A DNA stretch of 64,000 nucleotides from Mesodorylaimus sp. YZB2_4 (Eukaryota > Nematoda > Enoplea > Dorylaimida > Dorylaimidae): the NCBI GenBank assembly GCA_030248295.1, contig JASANH010000908.1:248001-312000 (forward strand). The letters are read 5' to 3'. Under the pieces are notes generated by a model. It saw only the letters and a program-made list of their open reading frames with translations. It had not been told where the DNA came from and did not search any database. Shown one piece after another: positions 10,236 through 21,933 of the stretch. Position 1 is the stretch's first letter, and each line of letters begins with the position of its first letter. A program made the translations under genes and the position numbers.

Positions 10236-12317
10236 ATGCGCTGCCTAATTGTGATCGCCTTGTGCTTCGTTCTGGCCAGTAAGTTTCCAAGCCTCCTACA
10301 AGCTCGATTTAAATTGCATGATTGTTCATTTTAGATGCCTTCATGCCATCCTACAACAAGAACCGTTTCCAACGGCTCTTGAACCGCTACCAGAATCGCT
10401 TCGATTTTGGTGACAACCTGCTCGGTTCTGATGAAGTCGACGACTACATCGATGACTACGTTGACCAGATCCGTCGTGAACGCATGTTCGAGCGCGACCA
10501 ATGCCCACGGGATCTCGAGGACATCTTGGGCTACGAAGATGAAGATTGGACTGGCGAGATGGACGACTTTTCTCGCGGCACTCAAAACTGGGGCTGGAAC
10601 TGGGGCTGGGGCGAGCAAGAATCCGAAATCCGCTCCCCATTGCTCAAGGAAGTGGAAGATGCCAACGTGAAATTGTGCAGCCAGCTGTACGAACAATCGA
10701 AGAACGATAAGGATGACAAGAACATCGTCGTCTCTCCTCTTTCCATCCAGTTGGCCTTGGCCGCTTTGAACATGGGTGCCCGTGGAAACACCAGACGCCA
10801 AATCAACCGTGTTCTCGGTGGTCGCTTGCAAACCCAAGCAAGCAAACAAGTCTTGAAGACTTTGCTGCGCCATTTGAAAGGACTTCGCAGCATTGACTAC
10901 AGGTACACCCGAGCATTCATTGTCCTCCACCCTCTGTACAATAGCGTTCTTTTCAGCACTGGCCAACATTCGACCAAGATCAACTGCGTGACTGGCATCT
11001 TCGTGTCCCAGACCACTCGTGCTCAACAACAATTTATCCAACAAATCAAGTCCAACTTGGGTGCCTCTGTCAAGCACTGCAGCTTCTCTCAGCAACCCCA
11101 ACAATGCCGCTCCAGCATCAACCAATGGATGGCCCAGAAGACGCACCACAAGATCAACCGCATCGTGCCCCAAGACGGCATCACCGACAACACCAAGATG
11201 GTTTTGGTGAATGCCTTGGAAATGAAAGCTCTCTGGGGACCTCAGATGCGCCGCCATGTTACCAAGGAAGCCAAATTCTACCCGCTCGACACCAAGAAAG
11301 TCAAAATCGTTGAGGTAAGCTCCCATTTCTGCAAAAATGACCCGCCTCGTTTGGTGCCTCTCTGTCGAAGGCAGAAAATGATAGCCTCAGATCAACAGAC
11401 ATGCAAAGCCTGTAAAGTAACTTGATTTAAAAACGACTCTACGTCATGTTTCAGGTCATGGAAACCGAGGGCCGTTTCAAGTACTACGAAGACGAATTGG
11501 TGAAAATTGTTGGCGTGCCCACGAAAGAACAAGAACTCACTTTGTACGCCATCGTGCCCAAGGACAAGGACGGATTGACCGAAGTTGAGAAATTGCACTT
11601 GCAAGATAGCGTGCAACTGAAACAACTTTTGGACAAGACCGATAAAAGAGTGCGCCGCGTCGAATTGCAATTGCCGAAATTCCAAATCAAGCACAAGATT
11701 GACGTTCGTCGCACTTTGCGCAAACAAGGTGTCACCGATGCATTCGACTCGCAGCGAGCCGACTTTTCGGGCATCACTGGCATCAGCAAGTACGAACAAG
11801 ACGAAATGGATGACAGCTACCAACAAATCAATCGCTTCCGTCGCACTCCATTCTTGGATACCGAATCCGAATATGGCTTTGTCGGGGACGAATGGACTGG
11901 CAGACGCGACACCAAACTGCACTTAAACAAGTTCATCCATCAATGCACCATCAAGGTACGAAAAGACCAGTTTTATCCTGTTTCAAAACAATGACTGAAA
12001 GGATGTCTTTTTAGATTACCGAAAATGGAATCACAGCCACGTCTGGCAGCCAAATGGATGAAGAATACGAACGCACCCAATATGGTCGCTGGATGGGCGG
12101 CTTGGAACTCGAAGGAATGGACATGTTCGATGAAATCTCTGGCTTGTACCGCCGTGAACCAAGTGGAGAGAAAGTAGTGAAGGCCAACCGCGCTTTCGCT
12201 TTCGTGCTGAAACACAACCCAACCAATCAAGTGGTCATGGTCGGTCGTGTCATCGACGCTGCCCAGAAGAAAGTCAATGAATTCGACCAAACCATCAACG
12301 TCGTCGATCAATTCTAA
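10236..12317 (+). CDS. secreted serpin with acidic tail and extended loop
   Basis: Four exons (10236-10278, 10335-11314, 11455-11955, 12015-12317) join in phase to 608 codons plus stop. Exon 1 encodes a signal peptide (MRCLIVIALCFVLA). Residues about 16-110 form an acidic, Tyr- and Trp-rich extension (VDDYIDDYVDQ, YEDEDWTGEMDD). The serpin fold follows: SPLSIQLALAALNMGARG, then LPKFQIKHKID, ADFSGITG and the C-terminal NRAFAFVLKHNPTNQ with VVMVGRVID. The protein is about 200 residues longer than a usual serpin. Besides the tail there is an insert of about 40 residues before the strand leading into the reactive loop, and the loop itself (after TENGITATS) is roughly 30 residues longer than in alpha-1-antitrypsin. 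The hinge does not match the small-residue pattern of inhibitory serpins well, so inhibitory activity is uncertain. Confidence 0.9.
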
Positions 12318-12319
12318 GA

Positions 12320-13160
12320 AGGCTTTCCTTCACTTTTGCCTACACCAGGCAATCTACGGTTTTGACAGATTATATCTGATTAAGTAGCTAAATACTAATT
12401 CTGTAGTTCTGCCTCGAACTCGCACAACCCTGATCTTTTTATATTTTGGTAGTCGAAACATGTAGAAGTTGGTGGGAATAAGTAAAAAGCAATCGTATGA
12501 AGTGTATCAGCTGTAAACAACACTACATACATACTGTACGCCAGCCCACAGTTGCTACTTTTCACGGATAACATATATCGATGCACATTACACCGTATAT
12601 GCATAAGCTGTAGTGGAGTACATGCGATCGTGTCTTGCTTGTCTCGGACTGATTACAAGCGAGCGTCCAAGCAAACGTCTCCTGCAGCCAATGCCAGCTT
12701 ATTCTGCAGAGTACCAACCGCTGAGGCCGTGACTCCTAAACAACGTGAATCCCCGGTGTGCCTGCAACTGTTCTACAGTATACACTAGCCTGGCTGCTGA
12801 TAGAATGCACCGAGTCCTAAGATGCCCACGCTGGCGACCAGTTTCACTGTCGATAACACAGTAAAGACCAAAGTCAACACCAAAGGATCCTTTACGAGCG
12901 CATCAATGCACGACGATGTCTCAATAGTCCTAGACTATCCCCGCAGACAAATACGCAAATAAACCAAGTACCTGACCTAGAGTCAACTCCTGGATTCTTC
13001 CAGTATGAACCAAAGGAAAGGACGACCGCAAAGACCCTTTGAGAGCATGCTAATCAAAGTCCCTTGCTAGCACTTGGCCCAAACCACATTTGTGCCATAT
13101 GGGGTGGACAGACTCGCAGGGTTAAATAGAGCGAGCGAGAACAATGGAGAGCACCAACCT
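12320..13160. other. serpin 3' flank, no gene supported
   Basis: AT-rich DNA with no recognisable ORF. No AATAAA signal was found close to the serpin stop; the nearest variants lie around 12475. Confidence 0.35.
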
Positions 13161-13164
13161 CATC

Positions 13165-13450
13165 CAGCGGCCGCGGTGGTGAAGCGGTTCAGCATTCGTC
13201 TCTCTGTATTGCTTTACAGCGAGTGGCTGGACTCGTGTCGGGTTCGATCCCCAGAGATGGAGGTCAGTTTGCGAACCGTAAACCCTCGCTGGCCTTGCAT
13301 GCCAGGCCGTGGGTGACCCGAGGCGCTCCGAGTGGAGAGACGGAAGCCAAACGAGCAGACAGTCTCGGCTGTCGATCAGGGACTGGGTTCACAGCCCACC
13401 CGCCATCGTCCGAGGAAGTCGGTGTCGTCCAGGATGCATTGGAGGTGCTC
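13165..13450 (+). repeat. tRNA-derived SINE, copy 2
   Basis: The head carries both internal polymerase III promoter boxes: box A TGGTGAAGCGG (13177-13187) fits TRGYNNARNNG and box B GTTCGATCC (13242-13250) fits GWTCRANNC, about 55 bases apart as in tRNA genes. The body matches the copy at 285-610. Short ORFs on both strands across it are artefacts of the repeat. Confidence 0.75.
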
Positions 13451-13569
13451 CTAGTAAAGACACGAAGAGGAGCGCTGCCGGGAGAGCTGGTCCCCACATA
13501 CCCTTGCCTATAAGTTTTGACTTCTTGCTGGCTAGAGGCAAAATGGGTATCAGCCCACGAACGCCTTGA

Positions 13570-15200
13570 CCGCGCTTGGCCACGACCTGGGTGTACGATG
13601 ATCCATTATAATCAAATAGCCTTGATCGAAACGGTCCTCTTCCTTTTCGAGATAGGAATCGCCGTTGATTCTTGAGGAAATTAGAATTCAAAGTAAGAAA
13701 AAACCACGCCGGAAAATAATTTCTGGGTCGACAAGTTCGCCTGCAAATGTTCACGCTCAAAATCATAGTAAAGTCACTGCACTGCCGCTCGACGGTTACT
13801 CTGCGTCGACCGATTATGTATTTTGACGTCGGTGCTTCCCATTTGTTTCTGCTTCCTTTGATGTTGTTTATGATTCCCAGGATATTTGTGCAAATAATTT
13901 TTTTTGTTAGAATGTTCTGCTGTTTATATTTTGTCCAGGATGTTTTGACCGCACCGGAACGGAACATCCTTTCCACAGGTCTGATTAAAACAGCGTCCAG
14001 GTAATGCTGCCGTTGCACTTGGGTGTTTGTTCAAGTCCAGATGCACTTCTGGCCAGAAAATACGCAGAATATTTCCCTCAGCAGTCATTTCTGGTACAGC
14101 GTGTCCTGGGTATAAATCGGTTCCACCTCCGAGAATCCCCACTAAGATGGTGCCTGAAATTATTTCCTTTTGCCATGATGAGGAAAAGCGCGATCATTGC
14201 ATTTTTCTTTTCCTGTTTTCCAAGTTTTCTGCATGACTGAAGGAGGAGCATCTGGAGCTGGTTGGGTTCGTGCTATAGGATTCAAAAGATGGTTTTCATC
14301 GTAGCTGTGCTCTTATACTGGTGCATTGCCAAGCATATATTTGTCCCACTTACGGTGCACAACAGCGTGGTGTTTATTGCGCATTGATACACTGATACTC
14401 ATTGACATGGGGCATTCCGTTAGCTAATTTTCCAGTCAAATCTCCTCTCATCAGCGCAACTGTTGAATCATGCATCATGCATTCTATACTTTCTCGAAGC
14501 ACCCGACTATTTATTGTAGTTTCGCTGACTGTGACTATCTGACAAAAGTGATTGATTCACAATAAACGCAAGAATTTCTTTGATTCCGGAACTGTTTCCT
14601 CATTCGTGCAGACTGACTTAGGTTTAGAAATTCAGGCTTCCGCGTCGTAGCTTTCCCAACTCACACATTTTGAGGTAGTCAGCGCTTCCACTCCCCCGCA
14701 TGATGTAATATACTTCAGGCTGTAATTTATATAATTTACTTTGTTCCCTCTTCCAGAAAACGCTTAGAGAGAATCGATATTGAATTTGTGTCACACTGGG
14801 TTAATTTAGGGGGGTGACATTCCCGATCCGACCCGCTGATCTATTATTTCCAAAAGAAACAAAAATTGACGTGTCATGCAACAAGATTTCTACTCAAAAA
14901 ACCTGGGTGACGGCCCACGAGACATTCCCCGCTGTTATTGCTTTTTACCATAATTATAGTAGTTTTCATATTCGTATCAAAAACACGAGCCTCCTCGACG
15001 AAGCTGACGAACCTGCTCGTGCAGATTCAAACTCGACAGGGCTACTTTTCGTATGTAATATAAGGGGTGCGGTCACGATGCTGAGGCTAATGAACTTAGG
15101 CCGTCGCTTATCACTTTGCTTTTGGCCGCAGGAAAGGTCATTGTCAGCTTAGGAAGCTTGGCGTCGACGAAGAGTCCCGTTAGTCGGTCGTGTCACGAAG
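13570..15200. other. intergenic, no gene supported
   Basis: A minus-strand ORF of 209 codons (13389-14018) overlaps the SINE and has no recognisable domain, so I do not call it. The rest is AT-rich. Confidence 0.4.
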
Positions 15201-15225
15201 CTCGAAGTAAAGCTTGGTCGAGAAG

Positions 15226-17039
15226 ATGGCTCTGCTGGCCAAGTATTATCTAAGTTACAATAGCCCTATGGACATCGGGCACGACTCTGATGCTACTCGA
15301 CGCCGAGCTTACAACGCCGACGGTTCTTATAGACCATCACTGGCAGCACACGGCCACAATAATGGACCATCTTCTGTGCCGAACAGTCCGAGAAATCTTC
15401 GCAAAAGCACTTGGCATACATCTGGTAATCAAAAAAAAATTAAGTATTTGCTTTGATGTATTTTAATTTTAGGCAATCGTGGATCTTGCGAAAATGGCGA
15501 GACGTTTCAGACTGTGCAACCAACGCACACTCCTCGACGATCCGGTTCGGTACGAGTCACCAGTAACTCAGCGCGAGTCACCGCTGTCAGACGAAGCGGC
15601 TCGATCAGACGCGGTTATGGTCGACGAGACATTGTCGAGATAGATGGAGCTCCGGCCTCGGCTCCGGCGAGTCCTCATTTCGGACTAGGTATGCTCTTTC
15701 GCCATCTGGTCGGAGCCTCGCCATAGTTTTCTGACACGTTTAGATAAAAGTGATTCAAGCACCAAAATCCAAGGCGTGACACCACGTGCAGAGAAGTCCA
15801 TGCCGTCCTCTCCTTCGCAGTCCAGTGGCAGCGAGCACATGCAAATCAAAGAGTCGCCGTCATCAAAAAGTGATTCGGTAAGAAACTCGAAATTGTCAAA
15901 AAACCTGAACAAAAGCACTCTATTCTAAATCTGGTGTCTCTTTACATTACCTAAGTTCTTTGCTAAAGGTCACACCTGGCTCGAAGCTCGAGGACACAGT
16001 TGTCTCCCTTTCTTTCGTAGCTCCACGCAGCGCTCATTAGCACCCTCAATCTAGAATAGGCGTATGGGCCCCCTGTGTACTTAGTGACATTTCCATTGTG
16101 CAATTCTGCTTCAATGCACTCTATGCTGTGATAAGCAGACATGACCCCGACTCTTACGTCAGATTTCCCATCGCCGATCACAATTCGCCTCTCAACGTCG
16201 TTCGCATAAAAACCAATCCTTCGCTGGCGTCACCACGAGCGAATTTGATGTCAAGTCAGCAACACCACCACCACCTGACCCCAGTCAAGCAGACGGTCAA
16301 TCGAGCAAGGGAAAGGACACGAATGACGTGGTTGAGACCCGCAGAAGATGCTCGTCCGGAGCATTGAACGAAGATGAGAAACCAAAAACGGTAATCTTTA
16401 ACTCATTCCAAAACAAACTATGAATGGCAAATTTTTCAAAATTTAGGACCGGGTTCAACCTTGCACGCCAGAATTATTGATTACTTTGAGCTACTCGAAC
16501 AGTAAGAAGACATCATTTATCACTGCGACTATAAACGAAGCCAAAAATTTATCAGAAAGCTCTGGTAAGCTTTAGGAAATTACTGTAACCTTGATTCTTT
16601 AAAATCTTTTATCTTTTCTGCATTTTTTCAAGCTCATAGTAGTTTATTAAACTTTGTTTTATTACTGAGAAACTACCTTATTCAGGTTCAAGTGCATTTG
16701 CCAAGATGCACTTGTACGAAGGAGCCAAACCGATCAGTATGAAAAAGACGTACATTACTTCTGGAACCGATGCTGAAAGAGCATTTACCTTGAGCTTACC
16801 CAAAGACACGCTCTTGTCCACTCACCTTTTAATCGAAGTAGGTCCCTGCTCACTTCTTAAACGCACCTGCCCCAACCTCACGGTTCTTACAGGTTTATGA
16901 ACAAGATATGATTGGAAACGAGTGTAAATACGGCGATATTGTGATCGGCCCGAAAGCGGGTGGGAATGGATTTCTACAGTGGCGACAAATTTGCACTCAC
17001 CCAAACATCCCTTGTAGCATGTGGCACACTGTTGTGTGA
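15226..17039 (+). CDS. synaptotagmin-like single C2-domain protein
   Basis: Seven exons (15226-15424, 15473-15688, 15744-15877, 16163-16390, 16447-16564, 16686-16837, 16893-17039) join in frame to 397 codons plus stop. Residues 1-255 are disordered, rich in Ser and Arg with repeated RRSGS-type sites that suit basophilic kinases. Residues about 265-397 form one C2 domain: LLITLSYSNSKKTSFITATI, then a strand with KMHLYEG, THLLIEVYEQDMIGNE and a synaptotagmin-like end (GFLQW, MWHTVV). The loops that hold calcium-binding aspartates read SSAFAKM and YEQDMIGNEC, so most of them are missing and calcium binding is unlikely. No transmembrane segment is seen. A role in vesicle or membrane trafficking is inferred from the family only. 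The exon 4 acceptor (GTCAG at 16162) was chosen for phase. Confidence 0.75.
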
Positions 17040-17124
17040 TTATTATAAGACCACTATGAACACTGTGCTGTGCTTGTGTGCGACATCAACCTGGATTTCT
17101 TGTCTGCCTATTTGTGTAATGTAC

Positions 17125-17130
17125 AATAAA
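17125..17130 (+). terminator. polyadenylation signal of the C2 gene
   Basis: AATAAA lies 86 bases after the stop codon of the C2-domain gene, a normal distance for a nematode 3' end. Confidence 0.6.
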
Positions 17131-17169
17131 TCGATTTTGTTTTCATCCATTGATCACATACAGTGAACT

Positions 17170-19150
17170 CCTTCGTGTCGTCTGACTAACTTCGATTTGA
17201 TGTTTTTGAGACCATTATATAGTGCAGCAGGAAGTCCTTTTTTAATGGGCTGTCTTTAACAATGCCAGACCCTATTATCCCCTATATTCACATGATCCCA
17301 CCAGAGTGCCTATTCATAGCCGATGGTAAAGGTCTCGGCGATGGCAAGTTGCTTTGACCTTTCTGACAAACTTAAAAAGAGGCTGGAGGGGAAATCTTTC
17401 AAAGACGAGCTATTTCAGAAGGAACTCAGGTCACGTTATTACTCGTAAATGCCACTTGTGTTCCAGTTCGAAAATGTCATTTTCGATTAGAGTAAGAGTA
17501 AAAAATCTAAAAGAACAAGTATGCGAGGTGGACTTTTGGTAGGGCGAATTTTCGTGCTTACTGATTGAGATTCTGATAGCATATGCTCACTGTCAGTTTG
17601 AACTTTAACCTAAAAAAACAGTTCTACGCTACGAGATCCTTCAGTGCATCCCATGATTTCAATGCGCTAAAAGTTTCCATGCAGTGAAAACGATTATGAG
17701 CTGTTTCCTCCGCTGAGACAATTACCCCCAAGACACGGCGGAGAATCGACGAACTGAGAGATTGCGAGTTTCCACTACGATTTCCCGCCTGATAAGTGGG
17801 TACAGTATGGCGGAAAAAGGCTGTATTTCAAAAGGCCTCACTCAAGCGAACTTGCAAGCCGATGAGAGTATCAAAAGAGGTCGAAATTCCACAAGTATAT
17901 TCCGAATCTTTTGGGAAGTACTGACCATCTGTGTCTGTTCAGAGACGGAATCCACATTTTCGATGTCCAGAATTCGCTAAATTGAATCAATTCGGGAAAC
18001 ATCACATGACCGTAAACAAAGCAGAGGTCCCAGTGACTCGCGTCAAAGAGTATAAAAGATAAAATGCCTATTTTTGGTGTAATGCATAAAGACGAAACAA
18101 AATGTCAAAATATTTTTGTGTTTAAAAACTCTACTTTCTAAACTTTCATATTTTTCAAACTTTTGTATACAACATAGAGGCGGGAGAAATAGCAAACATA
18201 AAATTCATGGACGCGCTGGGATTCTTTACAGGAATGTCCATTTGCAACGTTTTATGTCCTAGTTGATGACCATACAAGAATCGGCGCATTCAGGCTTTGT
18301 GCACTGTTTATTCAATGAAGAAAACTCCATGCGAATATTGTTGAACAAGTGTTAAACTAGTTACCCAGTTAAAAATCGGTAATCCAGCCTTTGATGGGGC
18401 TATTTTAGACCAGATTATTTCATTGATGCGCGCAAAAAGACGTGCTCAATAGAACATATCGGAATGGATCGCACGGAAATAATAATTTATGACGCATTGT
18501 GTTGGAGCAAGTGACGCGAAAAAAAGCGATATCGCACTAGTTAGTCAACCAATGGTTGGAAGAAATATGCCTATAGGCAAAATTAGGAAGGCGATGTTTC
18601 TTATTGATATAGATAATCGAAAAGTAACAAAACCGGTCCTTATATAACTGGAACTTGACATTTTCGAACGCACTATTTGTGGACAGTCTATGTACATTAT
18701 TCCGCCAACAAAAGTCTCGCCTTGTAACAATGACCTTGTTCCTCGAAGAAGGATGATGAGATTTCTTCGCTCTTCTTTCAATGGCCACCGGACTCAGACT
18801 CGTGCTCTGATTGCAATCGTGTGATCTAGAGCAATGCTTCGGTGTTAACATTGTTAAACGAGCCCCCACCCGTCCAGGGCTCAGTGCCATCTAGAGGAAG
18901 TGAGGAGACTGGTGACACGGGGATGTCTGTCCTGGGACTATTACCTGATTGAGATGCTTCCGCTCCCGTTCCCAAATTCTAAGATCTGTGACAATATTTT
19001 TCCTCGTCATTCCTCCAAGAAGTGTAGCCTTCCGTGTATAGCTTCGGCTGAGGCGGGGGGCAGGGGGGAGTTAGCTACTTTGTACAGGAATTATCCTAAG
19101 CTAAATAAACTTGGAACCAGGCTTTTTATCGGATTGTTGTTTTAGGCAAA
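17170..19150. other. intergenic, no gene supported
   Basis: AT-rich. A TATAAAAG at 18053-18060 has no gene close downstream that I can identify. A TTTTAG acceptor-like site lies 13 bases before the first collagen ATG and could be a 5' leader splice or trans-splice site. Confidence 0.35.
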
Positions 19151-19158
19151 GCAAGAAG

Positions 19159-20184
19159 ATGTCGATTAGACTGATAGAAACCGAGATGGAGGACTCGAGG
19201 GAGAAAGCGTACCGTTTTGTGGCATATACGGCCGGCATTTTCAGTATGGTGGCCATCCTGTCAACCTGCTGCACTTTGCCTTTGGTCAACAACTACGTTA
19301 ATACCTTGCAAGCCCGTACAATCGAGGGCTTGCACGCATGTCAGCTCTCAGCCGAAAATATCTTGGACGAAGCGAGCCAATACAAAGAGGCGAAAAAAGT
19401 CGTTCAGCAGCTCGCTGCACCTGCATCGAATCGCACACTGAGCAAGAGGCAAGCAGCCACCTGCGGTTGCTGCCTTCCTGGCGACCCTGGCCCAGCCGGT
19501 CGGCCTGGAAAGCCTGGTAGACCAGGAAGGGGTGGGCATGCCGGCCCGCCTGGCCCACCTGGTCAGCCGCCAAAATCTGTTTGCGAAAATCCGACCCCAC
19601 GACCATGCAATGCGTGCCCAGCAGGTCAGCCAGGCACATCAGGCCCTCCTGGACCAGAAGGTAACCCTGGAAAGCCAGGCGCTAATGGTAACCCTGGTAA
19701 AGATGGTGCCCCAGGTGCTAAAGGTAAGCCGTATGGACTGGAAATCGTAGACTGAAGTAGTATGATGTGATACGATTTTAGGCCCACCTGGCCCACCTGG
19801 CCCACCAGGATCGAACGGAATTAATGGACTTAAGGGCGAGCCAGGCACTCCAGCCCCGACGCCTATTTACTTCCCGCCACCTCCTGGACCCCCTGTAAGT
19901 CACCACTGCAAGATTACTTTGCAAATAATAGTCACTGGTGATTTATTTAGGGCCCACCTGGCAGCCCAGGCCTTCCTGGTCCCTCTGGTCCTAAAGGAAA
20001 CGACGGCGCCCAAGGACCTGCAGGTACAAAGGGTCCAACTGGTCCAGTCGGCGGACCCGGACCTGATGGTGCCCCCGGAGATAAAGGCCCACCTGGCAAT
20101 GATGGAACAGCGGGCAACCGCGGTATTTGTCCCAAGTACTGCGGGCTCGACGGAGGCATCTTTTTTGATGGGACTCGACGATAA
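19159..20184 (+). CDS. cuticle collagen 1 (nematode type)
   Basis: Three exons (19159-19723, 19782-19894, 19951-20184) give 303 codons plus stop. The start gives a short cytoplasmic end and a signal-anchor helix (residues about 18-42, [20 protein letters not shown]) typical of nematode cuticle collagens. A basic proprotein-cleavage-like site (LSKRQ) precedes the CGCC cysteines, then Gly-X-Y blocks are interrupted by cysteine knots ([12 protein letters not shown]). The end [19 protein letters not shown] closely resembles the conserved C-terminus of one cuticle collagen group. Both introns fall in Gly-X-Y stretches. The product would be secreted, trimerised and cross-linked into the cuticle. 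It lies in the same orientation as collagen 2, 1.75 kb upstream of it. Confidence 0.93.
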
Positions 20185-20289
20185 GAGTGAGGTGAAATAA
20201 TATTCGCACACGCTGCCACTGCGCAGATTTTGCTTATTATATGCTTTTTATAGATCGCTGTTCAAACCACTATCAACAGACGAGACTCA

Positions 20290-21835
20290 ATGAAGTTCAA
20301 TTGTGACATTTCCCAAAGAAAATGCCGTCTTTTTCTTTTAAGACGCACAAAAAATCCAATACAAACTTGTTTCCGTTTACTTGTTAGTTTCGCGCTACAT
20401 CTTATCGTTAGGCGCAGCAGTAAATCTAATATTCCACTGACAGATGCACAGATCGATGATCATTCTTTGGTATCAGCACAGTCTCACAGACCACTGCTGA
20501 ACTACAGTGGAACATGAAACAATCATAGTAAGCATAGCAGATATCGCAGATGATACGCGTAAGTGGAAACTGGGCTCTTAAGCACTGTTGAATGGACAAA
20601 AATGGCAGTGTAGAAGCAATAATTTGTCAAATAACTGAAAGCAAATTTGGCAAACTTTGTACTTGACCCGGACCATGTGTGTGGACCAATGTACTTACAG
20701 TCTATCTGCTCCTGTCTGCCCTGTTCCGTGCTGCATTGCGATCCCTATATTTTTAAGTCAGGCAAGATCATCGGCACATACTCGGACCTGAAGCCATGTC
20801 AACTTACACTTAGATATCCTCATGACGTGCTCATTGGGACGCACAAAGTGCCATGCACAAAGTACGGTTCTCTTATGGAAGGATAGATGTCACGGTGTGC
20901 TGTTGTGGCTAAAGAAATTCATATCATGTTGGCAAGGACGTTCCAGAGTCTACACTGCAGATAAGACACAGGACGACTACGGGACATAAAGCTCGAATTT
21001 CAAACTCGGCCACAACCATTTCTTGATTTACCGCCAAACGAAGAGTTCCAAGGCATCTTCAAGGGGGAGCTCCTTGAGGATGCCAGCCCGAAAAGTGCTG
21101 CATGTAGCAGAATTTGCAGAACTACAAGAAGAATAGCAGAACAACAAAAATGTGAACAATGTGGCAATAAAAATCAATCATTTTTTGACACTATAACCAC
21201 TTTTTCATAATCAGTCACCTTCCTCACTTTCGCAACATCAGGGCTACGAACCGTCTTTGCAAAAACCGTTGATGCTAACGATGACCTTATGCTCATTTCA
21301 TAAGAAACCGCTCACTTTCACTTGAAATCCCAGGAGAAAGAACACTCTCAAAACAAAAACTTTTAGGATTGTCCATCGCCGGCAGCCTCAGTCGCCTTTC
21401 CCACATCGACTGCAATGACAGAAGAACGAACTCGTGGTCGCAGTCGTCGTTTAGAATTCAGGATTGCAGTCTTAGTTCTTAGTTGGTCGAAAGAGAGCGG
21501 AACTTAGTCACTTTCTCACTTTCTACAGTCTGTAATCTGTAAACCGTAAATTCAGTTTTTGGCACGTCGTTTCGAGTGATCAACTAGGTTACCACTAGTG
21601 CGTAACATGAATGACTCGGAGAATATGAGATAATATCGGGTCCATATACGAAACCCCAACACGTTGCGGCAATCTTTCAAAAAACTGGGCCAAAAGGGCA
21701 CTTTGCAAAACGCACTAAAAACAAAGCGACACGAAGACTGGTCTTTCGGGTGGAACTAAAAGTCATTCTACTGTGACAAGTACGTACCACCGGTTCTGAA
21801 TCATTGACCTATTCCCCTCGTTTTTGACTGCGAAA
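20290..21835. other. intergenic between the two collagens
   Basis: No supportable gene. Short ORFs have no collagen or other recognisable motifs. Confidence 0.4.
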
Positions 21836-21840
21836 ATAGT

Positions 21841-21848
21841 TATATAAA
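21841..21848 (+). promoter_or_regulatory. TATA box of collagen 2
   Basis: TATATAAA lies 86 bases upstream of the collagen 2 ATG, leaving a leader of about 55-60 bases. Confidence 0.55.
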
Positions 21849-21933
21849 GGAATTGAAAACTGAAATTTTTATTGCCACCTGGACAACCAGGAGGAAAGCG
21901 TTTTCAGTATTGTAATCGTGTTGAAGAACAAAG

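Noticed and set aside
10331-11326. 331-codon minus frame opposite serpin exon 2
   Set aside because: The plus frame has a signal peptide, conserved serpin motifs and phased introns; the antisense frame has none.
13389-14018. 209-codon minus frame
   Set aside because: It overlaps the SINE copy and has no recognisable domain or splice-supported neighbour.
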